Shown piece by piece: positions 13,904-21,564 of a stretch of 52,720 nt of DNA. Under the pieces are notes generated by a model. The model had not been told where the DNA came from and did not search any database. It was given only the letters and a program-made list of their open reading frames with translations. Numbering within the stretch: the first letter of the stretch is position 1; each line of letters begins with the position of its first letter. Both the position numbers and the translations under genes were made by a program. Source of the DNA: Crocinitomicaceae bacterium (GTDB taxonomy: Bacteria; Bacteroidota; Bacteroidia; Flavobacteriales_D; Crocinitomicaceae); contig JALQYQ010000024.1 in assembly GCA_023262855.1 (NCBI GenBank), positions 1 to 52,720 of the forward strand, written 5' to 3'.

Positions 13904-16303
13904 TTACATTTTAACAACGCGCTCTTTTTTCAAGAGTTCGTTTGTCACATTACTCTTTACTTCCACAAGGTAAATTCCACGTGTTAAGTCTGAAAGACTC
14001 AAGTTCAATTCTGAGCTGTTTTTTTCTTCATTTTCAGTTGAAGTGGCAAAAACCACCTTTCCATTTAAATCAACAATTTGAATCAATAAATCAGTGCGAT
14101 TGAATGTGCTTAAGTCAACAGTTAATTCATCATTAAACGGATTTGGGAATGAAATCGATTGCTCATTATCTCGATTACAAGCGACATAAATAATATCAGA
14201 ATTTGTGTGAGCTCCGTTGATATCCACTTGCTTTAAACGGAAATAATCACCGTTTGAATTATTAAGTTTTTGACCATAATAAATAATATCCGTGCTGTTT
14301 CCCGCTCCTTGAATTTTGGCAGCTTCACTGAAAGTTTCACCATCTTTAGACTGTTCAATGACAAAATAGTCATTGTTTGTTTCTGATGCAGTCGACCAAG
14401 TAAATTCACGGCTTCCTTCTTGACATGAACCAGTAAATTCCATTAATTCAATAGGCAAACAAACATTGAAAGTCAAACGAACTTCACCTCGAGCTCCATT
14501 TCCTCCATTGGCTAATACCCATACATTGTTCCAATCATGATCGTGAATCAAAGCACCACCACCACCAGCACCAATTGTTGTTCCGTTGTTTCCATTCAAT
14601 TGATCTCGACAACCAGATGTACAAAGTGAACCTTGACGACCACTTCCACCAGTCCCACCACTTGCGGTTCCACCAGTTCCACCTGTTTGTGATCCCCAGC
14701 AAGCTAAAACAGTTGCATTTCCGCCATTTGTTCCAGAACCAGCACCGCCACCGCCGCCGCCTGATTGATCATTACATGAACCATCGTGCTTTCCAGTTGC
14801 TCCAGTTCCACCCGTAAATGTTACTGTCGCATTGGATCCACTTGCTCCAGCGCCACCATTTCCATTAGTGCCTAAATGTGAACCAGTTCCACCATTCAAG
14901 GTCATTGCACCACCTCCAGCACCTCCACCAAGTCCAGTTAACGCACCAGGTCCTACTGTAGCTGGTCCTGAAAATGAACTATAACCTCCGGCTTGGCCAT
15001 CACCAGCTGCAGATGAAGCAGAATTTCCAATACCTCCATTGCCACCTAAACCAACTTTTATTGAATAGACTTCACCAGGATTTACAGCATAATTGCGGAT
15101 AGCGTAACCGCCACCGCCTCCACCGCCTCCGGCAGAACACGCTTCACTTCCTGTTGATCCGCTGTTAACACGAGAAGCAACACCGCCGCCGCCGCCGCCA
15201 GCACCCCAAACTTCTACGGTTACTGAGGTTACGCATGAAGGAACCGTCCAAGTTCCATCCGCTGTAAATGTTGCAGCAACTGGCATCGTACAAATTGTAA
15301 CAGCTAGATTTTGAGCTGCGGCACTCGCACAGGCATTAGAGGGAATCACTGAAATTGTCCCTGCACCTACACCAACCGTAACAGTAACAGATGAAGTTCC
15401 AGCACCAGCAGTAATCACCCATCCTGGAGGGAATGTCCATGCAAAAGACGTAGCACCAGCACTCGTTACACTGTATATTTGAGAGGTTCCTTGGCAAGGA
15501 TTTGTTGGACCTGTTATAGCACTTGCAATTCCAGGAGCGGTACAAGCTACCCACGTAAGAATGATTTTACCACCTCCGCCAGCTCCACCTGCTCGGTTTG
15601 TTGATTGATATACCCAAGCTCCAGCACCACCTCCACCACCAACAGGACCAGCTACTCCAGCTGCGCCACCGCTAAATCCGCCAGCTGCAGCCGTTGCTCC
15701 TGCAACTCCTCCTGCAACAGCAGTAGCACCATTTCCTCCAGCAGGAGCATTGTTTCCATTGACAGCTGTTCCAGCACTTCCACCACCACCACCTCCGCGA
15801 TTGCTTGAAGCGATTGTTCCTGCAGCACCTTTGCCTCCTGCATATAAAAATCCAGTACCGGTTGAACCACCATTTCCACCTGCTCCAGCGCAACACGTAC
15901 TTCCTGCACCTCCAAATCCACCACTGGCGCTTATTGTAAATGGAGCTGCAACTGAAGTAGTACCACCAGTTCCTCCATTACCACCACCACCAGATCCAGC
16001 TGCGCCACCAGCACCAACTGTTAACACTAAATTTTGTCCAGCGGTAACAGGAAATGTTAATTTGGAATAAGCACCACCACCACCTCCGCCACCAACAGCG
16101 TCTCCGGAACCATTTGATGCGCCCCCGCCACCACCGCCAGCACCCCAACATTCAATAATGACTGAACCGCTTGACGGTGCAACAACTGTTTGTGAGCTTG
16201 TATAAGTTTGACTCCAAACAGAAGAGAAGCATAATATATAAATCAAATTGAAAATTGACGCGAGAATACTAATGCGTCTGTTTCGTAGAGTGGTTGTTTT
16301 CAT
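13904..16303 (-). CDS. Glycine-rich T9SS-secreted surface protein
   Basis: A 799-residue exported protein. Order of parts: signal peptide (1-32, cleaved near VWS-QTY); glycine-rich domain 1 (36-252), a run of Gly, Ala and Ser built on SVIIECWGAGGGGG and LTVGAGGAAG; a PKD-like module (254-337, containing YSVTSAGATSFAWTFP); glycine-rich domain 2 (342-614) with the same opening, VTVEVWGAGGGGGG; a beta-sandwich linker (616-712, beginning LPIELMEFTG); and a type A T9SS sorting tail (717-799) with FPNPFNDEL, VDLNGKVV and GIYLVEV. It should cross the outer membrane through T9SS and be attached or released. The sugar-free glycine blocks suggest an adhesive or structural role. The high glycine content raises local GC sharply and creates long proline-coding frames on the other strand, which are not genes. 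Confidence 0.85.
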   Translation of the reverse strand: MKTTTLRNRRISILASIFNLIYILCFSSVWSQTYTSSQTVVAPSSGSVIIECWGAGGGGGGASNGSGDAVGGGGGGGAYSKLTFPVTAGQNLVLTVGAGGAAGSGGGGNGGTGGTTSVAAPFTISASGGFGGAGSTCCAGAGGNGGSTGTGFLYAGGKGAAGTIASSNRGGGGGGSAGTAVNGNNAPAGGNGATAVAGGVAGATAAAGGFSGGAAGVAGPVGGGGGAGAWVYQSTNRAGGAGGGGKIILTWVACTAPGIASAITGPTNPCQGTSQIYSVTSAGATSFAWTFPPGWVITAGAGTSSVTVTVGVGAGTISVIPSNACASAAAQNLAVTICTMPVAATFTADGTWTVPSCVTSVTVEVWGAGGGGGGVASRVNSGSTGSEACSAGGGGGGGGYAIRNYAVNPGEVYSIKVGLGGNGGIGNSASSAAGDGQAGGYSSFSGPATVGPGALTGLGGGAGGGAMTLNGGTGSHLGTNGNGGAGASGSNATVTFTGGTGATGKHDGSCNDQSGGGGGGAGSGTNGGNATVLACWGSQTGGTGGTASGGTGGSGRQGSLCTSGCRDQLNGNNGTTIGAGGGGALIHDHDWNNVWVLANGGNGARGEVRLTFNVCLPIELMEFTGSCQEGSREFTWSTASETNNDYFVIEQSKDGETFSEAAKIQGAGNSTDIIYYGQKLNNSNGDYFRLKQVDINGAHTNSDIIYVACNRDNEQSISFPNPFNDELTVDLSTFNRTDLLIQIVDLNGKVVFATSTENEEKNSSELNLSLSDLTRGIYLVEVKSNVTNELLKKERVVKM

Positions 16304-16395
16304 ATGATTGAATCAATGCAAATTTTAAATTCTTGAGCTTGAGGAAACATTGCCTAAACTCGGTGGTAAAATTATGACCATTAATTCATGCTTTC

Positions 16396-16413
16396 TGAGG
16401 GGCTAACCCCTCA
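16396..16413 (-). other. GC-rich hairpin between kinase gene and glycine-rich gene
   Basis: TGAGGGG-ctaa-CCCCTCA forms a perfect seven-base stem with a four-base loop, 52 bases after the kinase stop. No T-run follows on either strand, so it could be a weak terminator or a structured element upstream of the glycine-rich gene. Confidence 0.5.
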
Positions 16414-16464
16414 AAATCGGTTTACTACTTTGTTTAGAAATTAAATAGAAATTTATGTGCTTAT

Positions 16465-17814
16465 TTAAAACTGGAAAGGCAGCCAAATCGTAAAAGTTGT
16501 ACCTTTTCCTAATGTACTTTTAACATCAATTTTACCTTTATGCTCATCAATAATTAATTTCACATAAAATAAACCTAAGCCAAAACCTTTTACATCGTGA
16601 AGATTTCCAGTAGGAACGCGGTAGAATTTGTCAAAAATCATTTTGAGGTCTTCTCGTTTCATACCGATTCCATTATCTGCAAATTCTAATTGAATGCCAT
16701 TTTTCAGGTTCCGTGTTTGAATTGATATTTCTGGTGTGACGGAACAATATTTAATGGCGTTATCCAATAAATTATAAACTACATTGGTAATGTGTACTGG
16801 ATCTGCACTAATTTCATGGATTTCAGCTTCAAGATGTAAATGTATGCTCCCGCCTTGTTCAAGTTGGTTAAACATGAAATTATCTTTTGCTTCTTCCAAT
16901 AACTCGTGAATGTCCATCTTATCCAAACTAAGTATCAATTCTTCTTGATCTAATTTGGCAACATTTAGAACACGTTCAACTTGATTTTCTAAGCGTTTAT
17001 TTTCTTTGTAAATTATACTTGCGTAGCGTTGTAATTTCTCAGGATCATTGGCAAAATCGCTGCGCATTAACATTTCACTTGAAAGACCAATGGTTGAAAT
17101 CGGTGTTTTTAATTCATGTGTCATGTTGTTGATGAAATCAGTTTTTACTTCTGAAAGTCGTTTTTGACGGAAAATGATATTAATTGTATATCCGAAAAAG
17201 ACTAGCACAAGAATCACAATAATTGAAACGTAAATCCACGGTGAAATGGTGTCTGAATGCGGATTGATGCTTTTCGCTTTAACATTTGGGAAGATAACGG
17301 TGAAATAATGTCCGTCTTTTTTCCAACTCAATTTTGGCGATGTAATTCCCGCCATTGTATCTGAGGCAGGAGCGTACAGTGAATCTTTTGTGAAACGGAT
17401 GAGGTTTCCAAAAACAATTGAATCACTAAAACAATCGTAAATTCCGTATTGAAAATCTTGATGAATGTTCTGATCGTAGAATTCACGTTTCAACAAGGTT
17501 TCTAAATAGAAAGGATGTAATTCTTCGTTGATATCAACTGTGAAGTAATTGGTACGAATTTGTTTTACGGCACCGTATAAGTCAGAGCTATCTGCTTTTG
17601 AAGTTGTAATTTCTTCTAGCACATTACGCAGAGCAATGTGAGCACTTTCAGAAAATTCTTTGAGGTTTAAACTATCCTCTTTTTCTTGAATGGCAATATT
17701 GGTTTGTTGAATAGCTATTGTTTTGCGCATCCAAACCATTTGAACAATCAGAATGCTTGCAAGGGAAAGAATCCCAAGCAAGACTACTGCATTTATTCCT
17801 TTGCCTTTCAGCAT
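16465..17814 (-). CDS. Membrane sensor histidine kinase
   Basis: A 449-residue kinase from the ATG at 17814, one base after the rhodanese stop. A TTG-type or upstream start at 17841 would overlap the rhodanese gene and add nine polar residues. Layout: helix 1 (about 8-30), a periplasmic sensor of about 160 residues, helix 2 (WIYVSIIVILVLVFFGYTI, about 193-215), then HisKA with the phospho-acceptor H233 in NNMTHELKTPIS, and the ATPase domain with N box NVVYNLLDNAIKYC, G1 FADNGIGM, F box FDKFYRV and G2 GFGLGLFYV. No response regulator gene is adjacent, so its partner is elsewhere. The next upstream genes are a rhodanese and a ferredoxin-NADP reductase, and a redox signal is only a guess. Confidence 0.9.
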   Translation of the reverse strand: MLKGKGINAVVLLGILSLASILIVQMVWMRKTIAIQQTNIAIQEKEDSLNLKEFSESAHIALRNVLEEITTSKADSSDLYGAVKQIRTNYFTVDINEELHPFYLETLLKREFYDQNIHQDFQYGIYDCFSDSIVFGNLIRFTKDSLYAPASDTMAGITSPKLSWKKDGHYFTVIFPNVKAKSINPHSDTISPWIYVSIIVILVLVFFGYTINIIFRQKRLSEVKTDFINNMTHELKTPISTIGLSSEMLMRSDFANDPEKLQRYASIIYKENKRLENQVERVLNVAKLDQEELILSLDKMDIHELLEEAKDNFMFNQLEQGGSIHLHLEAEIHEISADPVHITNVVYNLLDNAIKYCSVTPEISIQTRNLKNGIQLEFADNGIGMKREDLKMIFDKFYRVPTGNLHDVKGFGLGLFYVKLIIDEHKGKIDVKSTLGKGTTFTIWLPFQF

Positions 17815-17815
17815 G

Positions 17816-18133
17816 TTAATAGGATTCCATCGTTGGGTCAATTTCTGCTGCCCAAGCTAGAATTCCTCCTTCGAGGTTGTATAGATTCGTAAAACCATAG
17901 GTGTGCTCAAGGTATTCAATCGCGTTTCCACTGCGTTTTCCAGAACGACAATGAACAATAACCTTTTTGTCTTTGCTGATTTCATCTACATGATTCGGTA
18001 CTTCAGCCAATGGAATTAACTCACCATTCAAGGTACAAATGTCATTTTCATAAGGTTCTCTTACGTCGATTAATTGAAAATCTTCGTGTTGATCAATCAT
18101 GGTTTTTAAATCGTGAACAGTAACAGATTTCAT
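17816..18133 (-). CDS. Single-domain rhodanese
   Basis: A 105-residue rhodanese (sulfur carrier or transferase) without signal peptide. The active site loop is VHCRSGKRSGNA with C62 as the persulfide-bearing Cys, and LIDVREPYEND gives the conserved CH2A-like start. It matches small cytosolic rhodaneses such as GlpE/PspE-like forms, and the basic loop CRSGKRS is the common type. It sits between a histidine kinase (one base) and a ferredoxin-NADP reductase (36 bases), all in the same direction, consistent with one transcript. Confidence 0.9.
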   Translation of the reverse strand: MKSVTVHDLKTMIDQHEDFQLIDVREPYENDICTLNGELIPLAEVPNHVDEISKDKKVIVHCRSGKRSGNAIEYLEHTYGFTNLYNLEGGILAWAAEIDPTMESY

Positions 18134-18169
18134 CGCTTTTATTATTTAGTGAACGTTTTTGAATGTATA

Positions 18170-19180
18170 TTAAAATCCATTAACGCCATTCACTGTTGTA
18201 TATTTTAAAATGTTCTTTTTGTCTGGATAAATACGTGCAAATGCTGATTGAACAGCCAATGTGCCTTCATGGAATCCACACAAAATTAACTTCAATTTAT
18301 TTTCATAGGTGTTAACATCACCAATTGCGTAAATTCCTGGAATATTCGTTGAGTAATCCAAGGTATCAACTTTAATTGCATTCTTGTCAATTTCCAATCC
18401 CCAATCTGCAATAGGACCCAAACTCGGTTTTAATCCAAATAAAGGAATAAAATGATCTGTTTCACGTAAGATTTCACCATCTTTTTGATGCGTAATAACT
18501 ACACCTTCCACTTTTCCATCACCTGTTATTCCAGTAACTTCTGCTTCAGTTACCAAAGAAATCTTTCCTTCTCCGGCCATGTCAATTACTTTTTGCACTG
18601 AATCCAAATGTCCTCTGAATGAGCTGCTTCTATGTACTAGAACAACTTCTTTTGCAATGTTTTTTTCAGCTAGGAAAATTGACCAATCCAAAGCTGAGTC
18701 GCCACCACCAGCAATCACTACGCGTTTTCCACGGTAAAATTCAGGATCTTTAATGATGTATTCAACTCCTTTGTCTTCGTAATTATCAATCGTATCAATT
18801 GGTGGTTTACGCGGTTCAAAAACACCTAATCCTCCAGCAATCATTACAATTGGAGCTTCATGTTTTGTACCTTTAACTGTAGTAACGATAAACTTACCAT
18901 CTTCCGTTTTGTCGATTGTCATTGCTGCCTCTCCAAGAGTAAATCCTGGTTTGAATGGTGCAGCTTGCTCCATTAAATTATCAATTAAATCTCCTGCTAA
19001 AACACTTGGAAATCCTGGGATATCGTAAATTGGTTTTTTTGGATAAATCTCTGAACATTGTCCGCCAGGTTGTGGCAATGAATCAATTAAATGACAACGC
19101 AATTTTAAAAGTCCTGCTTCGAAAACGGTGAAAAGCCCAACTGGGCCTGCTCCAATGATGATAATATCTGTTTGAATCAT
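18170..19180 (-). CDS. Ferredoxin--NADP reductase, thioredoxin-reductase-like type
   Basis: A 336-residue flavoprotein of the class found in Chlorobium and Bacillus (YumC). FAD binding: IIIIGAGPVGLFTVFEAG near residue 5, QPGGQC, and GIYAIGDVNTY toward the C-terminus. NADP binding: RVVIAGGGDSALDWSIFLAE. There is no CxxC redox pair, which separates it from true thioredoxin reductase. It would move electrons between NADPH and ferredoxin or flavodoxin in the cytosol. The C-terminal extension (about residues 310-336, YPDKKNILKYTTVNG) is also typical of this class. It is the first gene of the leftward group with the rhodanese and kinase. Confidence 0.9.
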   Translation of the reverse strand: MIQTDIIIIGAGPVGLFTVFEAGLLKLRCHLIDSLPQPGGQCSEIYPKKPIYDIPGFPSVLAGDLIDNLMEQAAPFKPGFTLGEAAMTIDKTEDGKFIVTTVKGTKHEAPIVMIAGGLGVFEPRKPPIDTIDNYEDKGVEYIIKDPEFYRGKRVVIAGGGDSALDWSIFLAEKNIAKEVVLVHRSSSFRGHLDSVQKVIDMAGEGKISLVTEAEVTGITGDGKVEGVVITHQKDGEILRETDHFIPLFGLKPSLGPIADWGLEIDKNAIKVDTLDYSTNIPGIYAIGDVNTYENKLKLILCGFHEGTLAVQSAFARIYPDKKNILKYTTVNGVNGF

Positions 19181-19259
19181 TTTGTGTATTTGTAAAAACG
19201 CTGTAAAGTTAGCGAATAGTTCAGTAACAAAGAAGAAATCGAATTGTTCTTTTCTGTAA

Positions 19260-19616
19260 CTAAAGTTGCTGAATTAAGCTTGTTAATTCTTCTAAATGAA
19301 CTGGTTTGATGAGAATACCTTTAACTTGATTTTTATCAAAGGTTTTGAGTTCTGTTACATCACTGTTTCCCGTTGCAAAGATTACTGGCGTTTTGTGCGT
19401 TTTCGAAAAGATTTTAAACAGTTCAACACCGTCCATTTGTCCTTTTAATTTGATGTCCAGAATAATAGCTTTGTATTCAATTCCCTCGTCAATACTTTTG
19501 AAAAAATCTTTTGCGTTAGAAAATGATAAACATTCATAGCCTTCATTGGTGAGAAATTTAGACATAACCAAGACAAGTAAATAATCATCTTCAACAAGGG
19601 CTATTTTGGGTTTCAT
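19260..19616 (-). CDS. Single-domain response regulator
   Basis: A 118-residue receiver domain with no output domain. Acidic pocket E9, D10, D11; phospho-acceptor D54 in IILDIKL; switch Thr T82 in FATGNSD; Lys K104 in LIKPVHLEE. It starts four bases after the stop of the HisKA_2 kinase, so the two form a pair. Without an output domain it must act by protein contact or by passing the phosphate on. The KGQMDGVELF extension after D54 is common in receivers paired with this kinase class. Confidence 0.93.
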   Translation of the reverse strand: MKPKIALVEDDYLLVLVMSKFLTNEGYECLSFSNAKDFFKSIDEGIEYKAIILDIKLKGQMDGVELFKIFSKTHKTPVIFATGNSDVTELKTFDKNQVKGILIKPVHLEELTSLIQQL

Positions 19617-19620
19617 TTTA

Positions 19621-20871
19621 TTAGGTTAAGGTATCGAAAATAAGGGAAAATTCTGTGCCATCAAAGGATTTATAGGAAAATTGTCCATCGAGTTGTTTTG
19701 TAAAAGCTTCTACTAATGTTATGCCCAAAGAATTTTGATTTTGAGCGCATTCAGTTTCAAATCCTTTTCCATTGTCCTTTATGGATAATTCTATTTTTTC
19801 GCGTTGACGAATTGAAATTGAAATCGTTGGGTTGCTTGTTGTGTCAAAAGCGTGTTTAAAACAATTACTAATGACTTCATTGATAATTAATCCACATGGT
19901 ATTGCTTGGGAAAGATCAAGGTGAATTTCTTCCAATGAAAAAATCAAGTTAGCACTTGCCTTTGAAACGTGAGTTTTTGCGACTTCCTTTACAAGCGTTT
20001 CAATGTAATTTTTCAAATTGATTTTGGACACGTTGGATTCGTGGTACAAGGATTCATGAATTAAACTCATCGATTTGATGCGGTTTTTTGCATTCGACAG
20101 CACTTCCTTTAAGTGAGGATCATTGTCGTACATCAATTGTAAATCGAACAAGCCAGAAATGACTGCTAAGTTATTTTTTACGCGGTGATGCGTTTCAGAC
20201 AACAAGGTGTTTTTTTCGTTGAGTAACTTTTCCAACTCCTTTTGATTTTTTTCTAGCTCAACGTTTTTTATTTGTACCTCGAATGCAATATCATTTTGAA
20301 ATTTTGAGAAACTACTAGTTAATACAATTAGAAACGCAAAAGCCATTACAACATTGAGGTAGTACAAAATGATTAATGTTTCTTGATTTAAAAGCACAAG
20401 TGGTTGAATTCCTCTGAAATGAGCATATTCCACAATTGTATAAGAACTCAGATAAAGCAGAATTCCCAAAATAGTTTGCCGAAATTGATAAAAATGAAAG
20501 AAAGAATAAATGATTAATGGTGAAGTGAAGTAATAAAGAAAAAATCCAGAATCATGTCCGTATGTAAAACTTAATGCTAAAACAGAATAATTCGTAGAAA
20601 TCAAGGTTAGGAACTTTCCGACTCTGTAGTAATGGTTGTAATTGCAAACTAAAGAGACTGAAAAAAGCAATTGAACAACACAGAACAATAAGGCTGATTC
20701 ATAATTGTTCAGTAAGAACATGGTCAAATAATAGGGAGTGCAAAAGAGTATGCACGTCCACGTAAAAATATTTAAAACACGTAAGCGATTGTTGAATTCA
20801 GACGTATTCGTCTCATTCACTCCGATAGAAATGGCACGTTGCAACAACGAAGACGGGTTTCTTGAATTCAC
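19621..20871 (-). CDS. Membrane histidine kinase, HisKA_2 class
   Basis: A 416-residue kinase starting at a GTG (20871); the first internal ATG comes only at residue 51, inside a membrane helix. Residues 35-187 hold about six membrane helices, followed by a short coiled coil (190-225). The phospho-acceptor region is LLSETHHRVKNNLAVISGL with His at 228-229, the HisKA_2 signature, then IPCGLIINEVISNCFKHAF (N box) and IKDNGKGFE (G1). There is no periplasmic sensor of size and no PAS domain, so the signal is probably sensed in or near the membrane. It is paired with the single-domain receiver immediately downstream. Confidence 0.9.
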   Translation of the reverse strand: MNSRNPSSLLQRAISIGVNETNTSEFNNRLRVLNIFTWTCILFCTPYYLTMFLLNNYESALLFCVVQLLFSVSLVCNYNHYYRVGKFLTLISTNYSVLALSFTYGHDSGFFLYYFTSPLIIYSFFHFYQFRQTILGILLYLSSYTIVEYAHFRGIQPLVLLNQETLIILYYLNVVMAFAFLIVLTSSFSKFQNDIAFEVQIKNVELEKNQKELEKLLNEKNTLLSETHHRVKNNLAVISGLFDLQLMYDNDPHLKEVLSNAKNRIKSMSLIHESLYHESNVSKINLKNYIETLVKEVAKTHVSKASANLIFSLEEIHLDLSQAIPCGLIINEVISNCFKHAFDTTSNPTISISIRQREKIELSIKDNGKGFETECAQNQNSLGITLVEAFTKQLDGQFSYKSFDGTEFSLIFDTLT

Positions 20872-20947
20872 TAGGTGTAAGTTTTAGCTTAGAAAGTGAA
20901 TTTAATGAAAAAACCAATACGAAATGTACCGAATGGATGAATGGTTG

Positions 20948-21478
20948 TTAAAAATATTTTTTAGAAAACTCCCATAAAACGACCCCAGCACAAACAGAAA
21001 CGTTTAAACTGTGTTTCGTTCCGAACTGTGGGATTTCAATAATGTAATTCGAAGCATCAATGACATCCTGGTCAACACCGTTGACTTCATTTCCAAAAAC
21101 TAAGGCAAATTTTTCTTCTGGAAGTTCAGCCACATTTTGAAGAAAGGTTGTTTTTTCTGTTTGTTCAATACTGCAAACAGCAACACCTTGTTCTTTTAAC
21201 TCATGAACCAACTCGATGATCGAACGGCGGTATTCCCATTCAACTGTTTCGGTAGCTCCCAATGCTGTTTTTTGAATATCGCGATGTGGAGGATTTGCGG
21301 TAATGCCACATAAATAAATCTTTTCAACATTGAAGGCGTCTGAGGTTCTGAAAAATGAACCGATATTGTTGAGGCTTCGGATATCGTTGAGAATAACGAT
21401 AATCGGGAATTTCTTCTGCTGCTTGAATTCTTCTTCAGAAACGCGATCAAGCTCCCACAATTTTAGTTTTTTGTTCAT
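20948..21478 (-). CDS. SpoU/TrmH-family RNA 2'-O-methyltransferase
   Basis: A 176-residue SPOUT methyltransferase from the ATG at 21478 (MNKKLKLWELDRVSEEEF). The frame is open 66 bases further upstream but without homologous sequence. The three SpoU motifs are present: NDIRSLNNIGSFFRTSDAF, LVFGNEVNGV and IPQFGTKHSLNVSVCAGVVLWEF, which together build the knotted SAM site. It methylates a ribose in tRNA or rRNA; the exact nucleotide is not readable. The enzyme lacks the extra substrate-binding domain of the longer members. It is divergent from mutS. Confidence 0.9.
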   Translation of the reverse strand: MNKKLKLWELDRVSEEEFKQQKKFPIIVILNDIRSLNNIGSFFRTSDAFNVEKIYLCGITANPPHRDIQKTALGATETVEWEYRRSIIELVHELKEQGVAVCSIEQTEKTTFLQNVAELPEEKFALVFGNEVNGVDQDVIDASNYIIEIPQFGTKHSLNVSVCAGVVLWEFSKKYF

Positions 21479-21564
21479 TTTGTTGAAAATATAGCGCCAA
21501 TAAGTTTTGTCTACTCGCGCGTTGATTCTAAATTTACAAGACAAAAATCACAAAATCATTCCAA

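Noticed and set aside
15605..16070. Long proline-rich and serine/cysteine-rich frames on the plus strand
   Set aside because: They are the reverse complement of the glycine codons of the T9SS protein; no signal, start context or protein-like composition.
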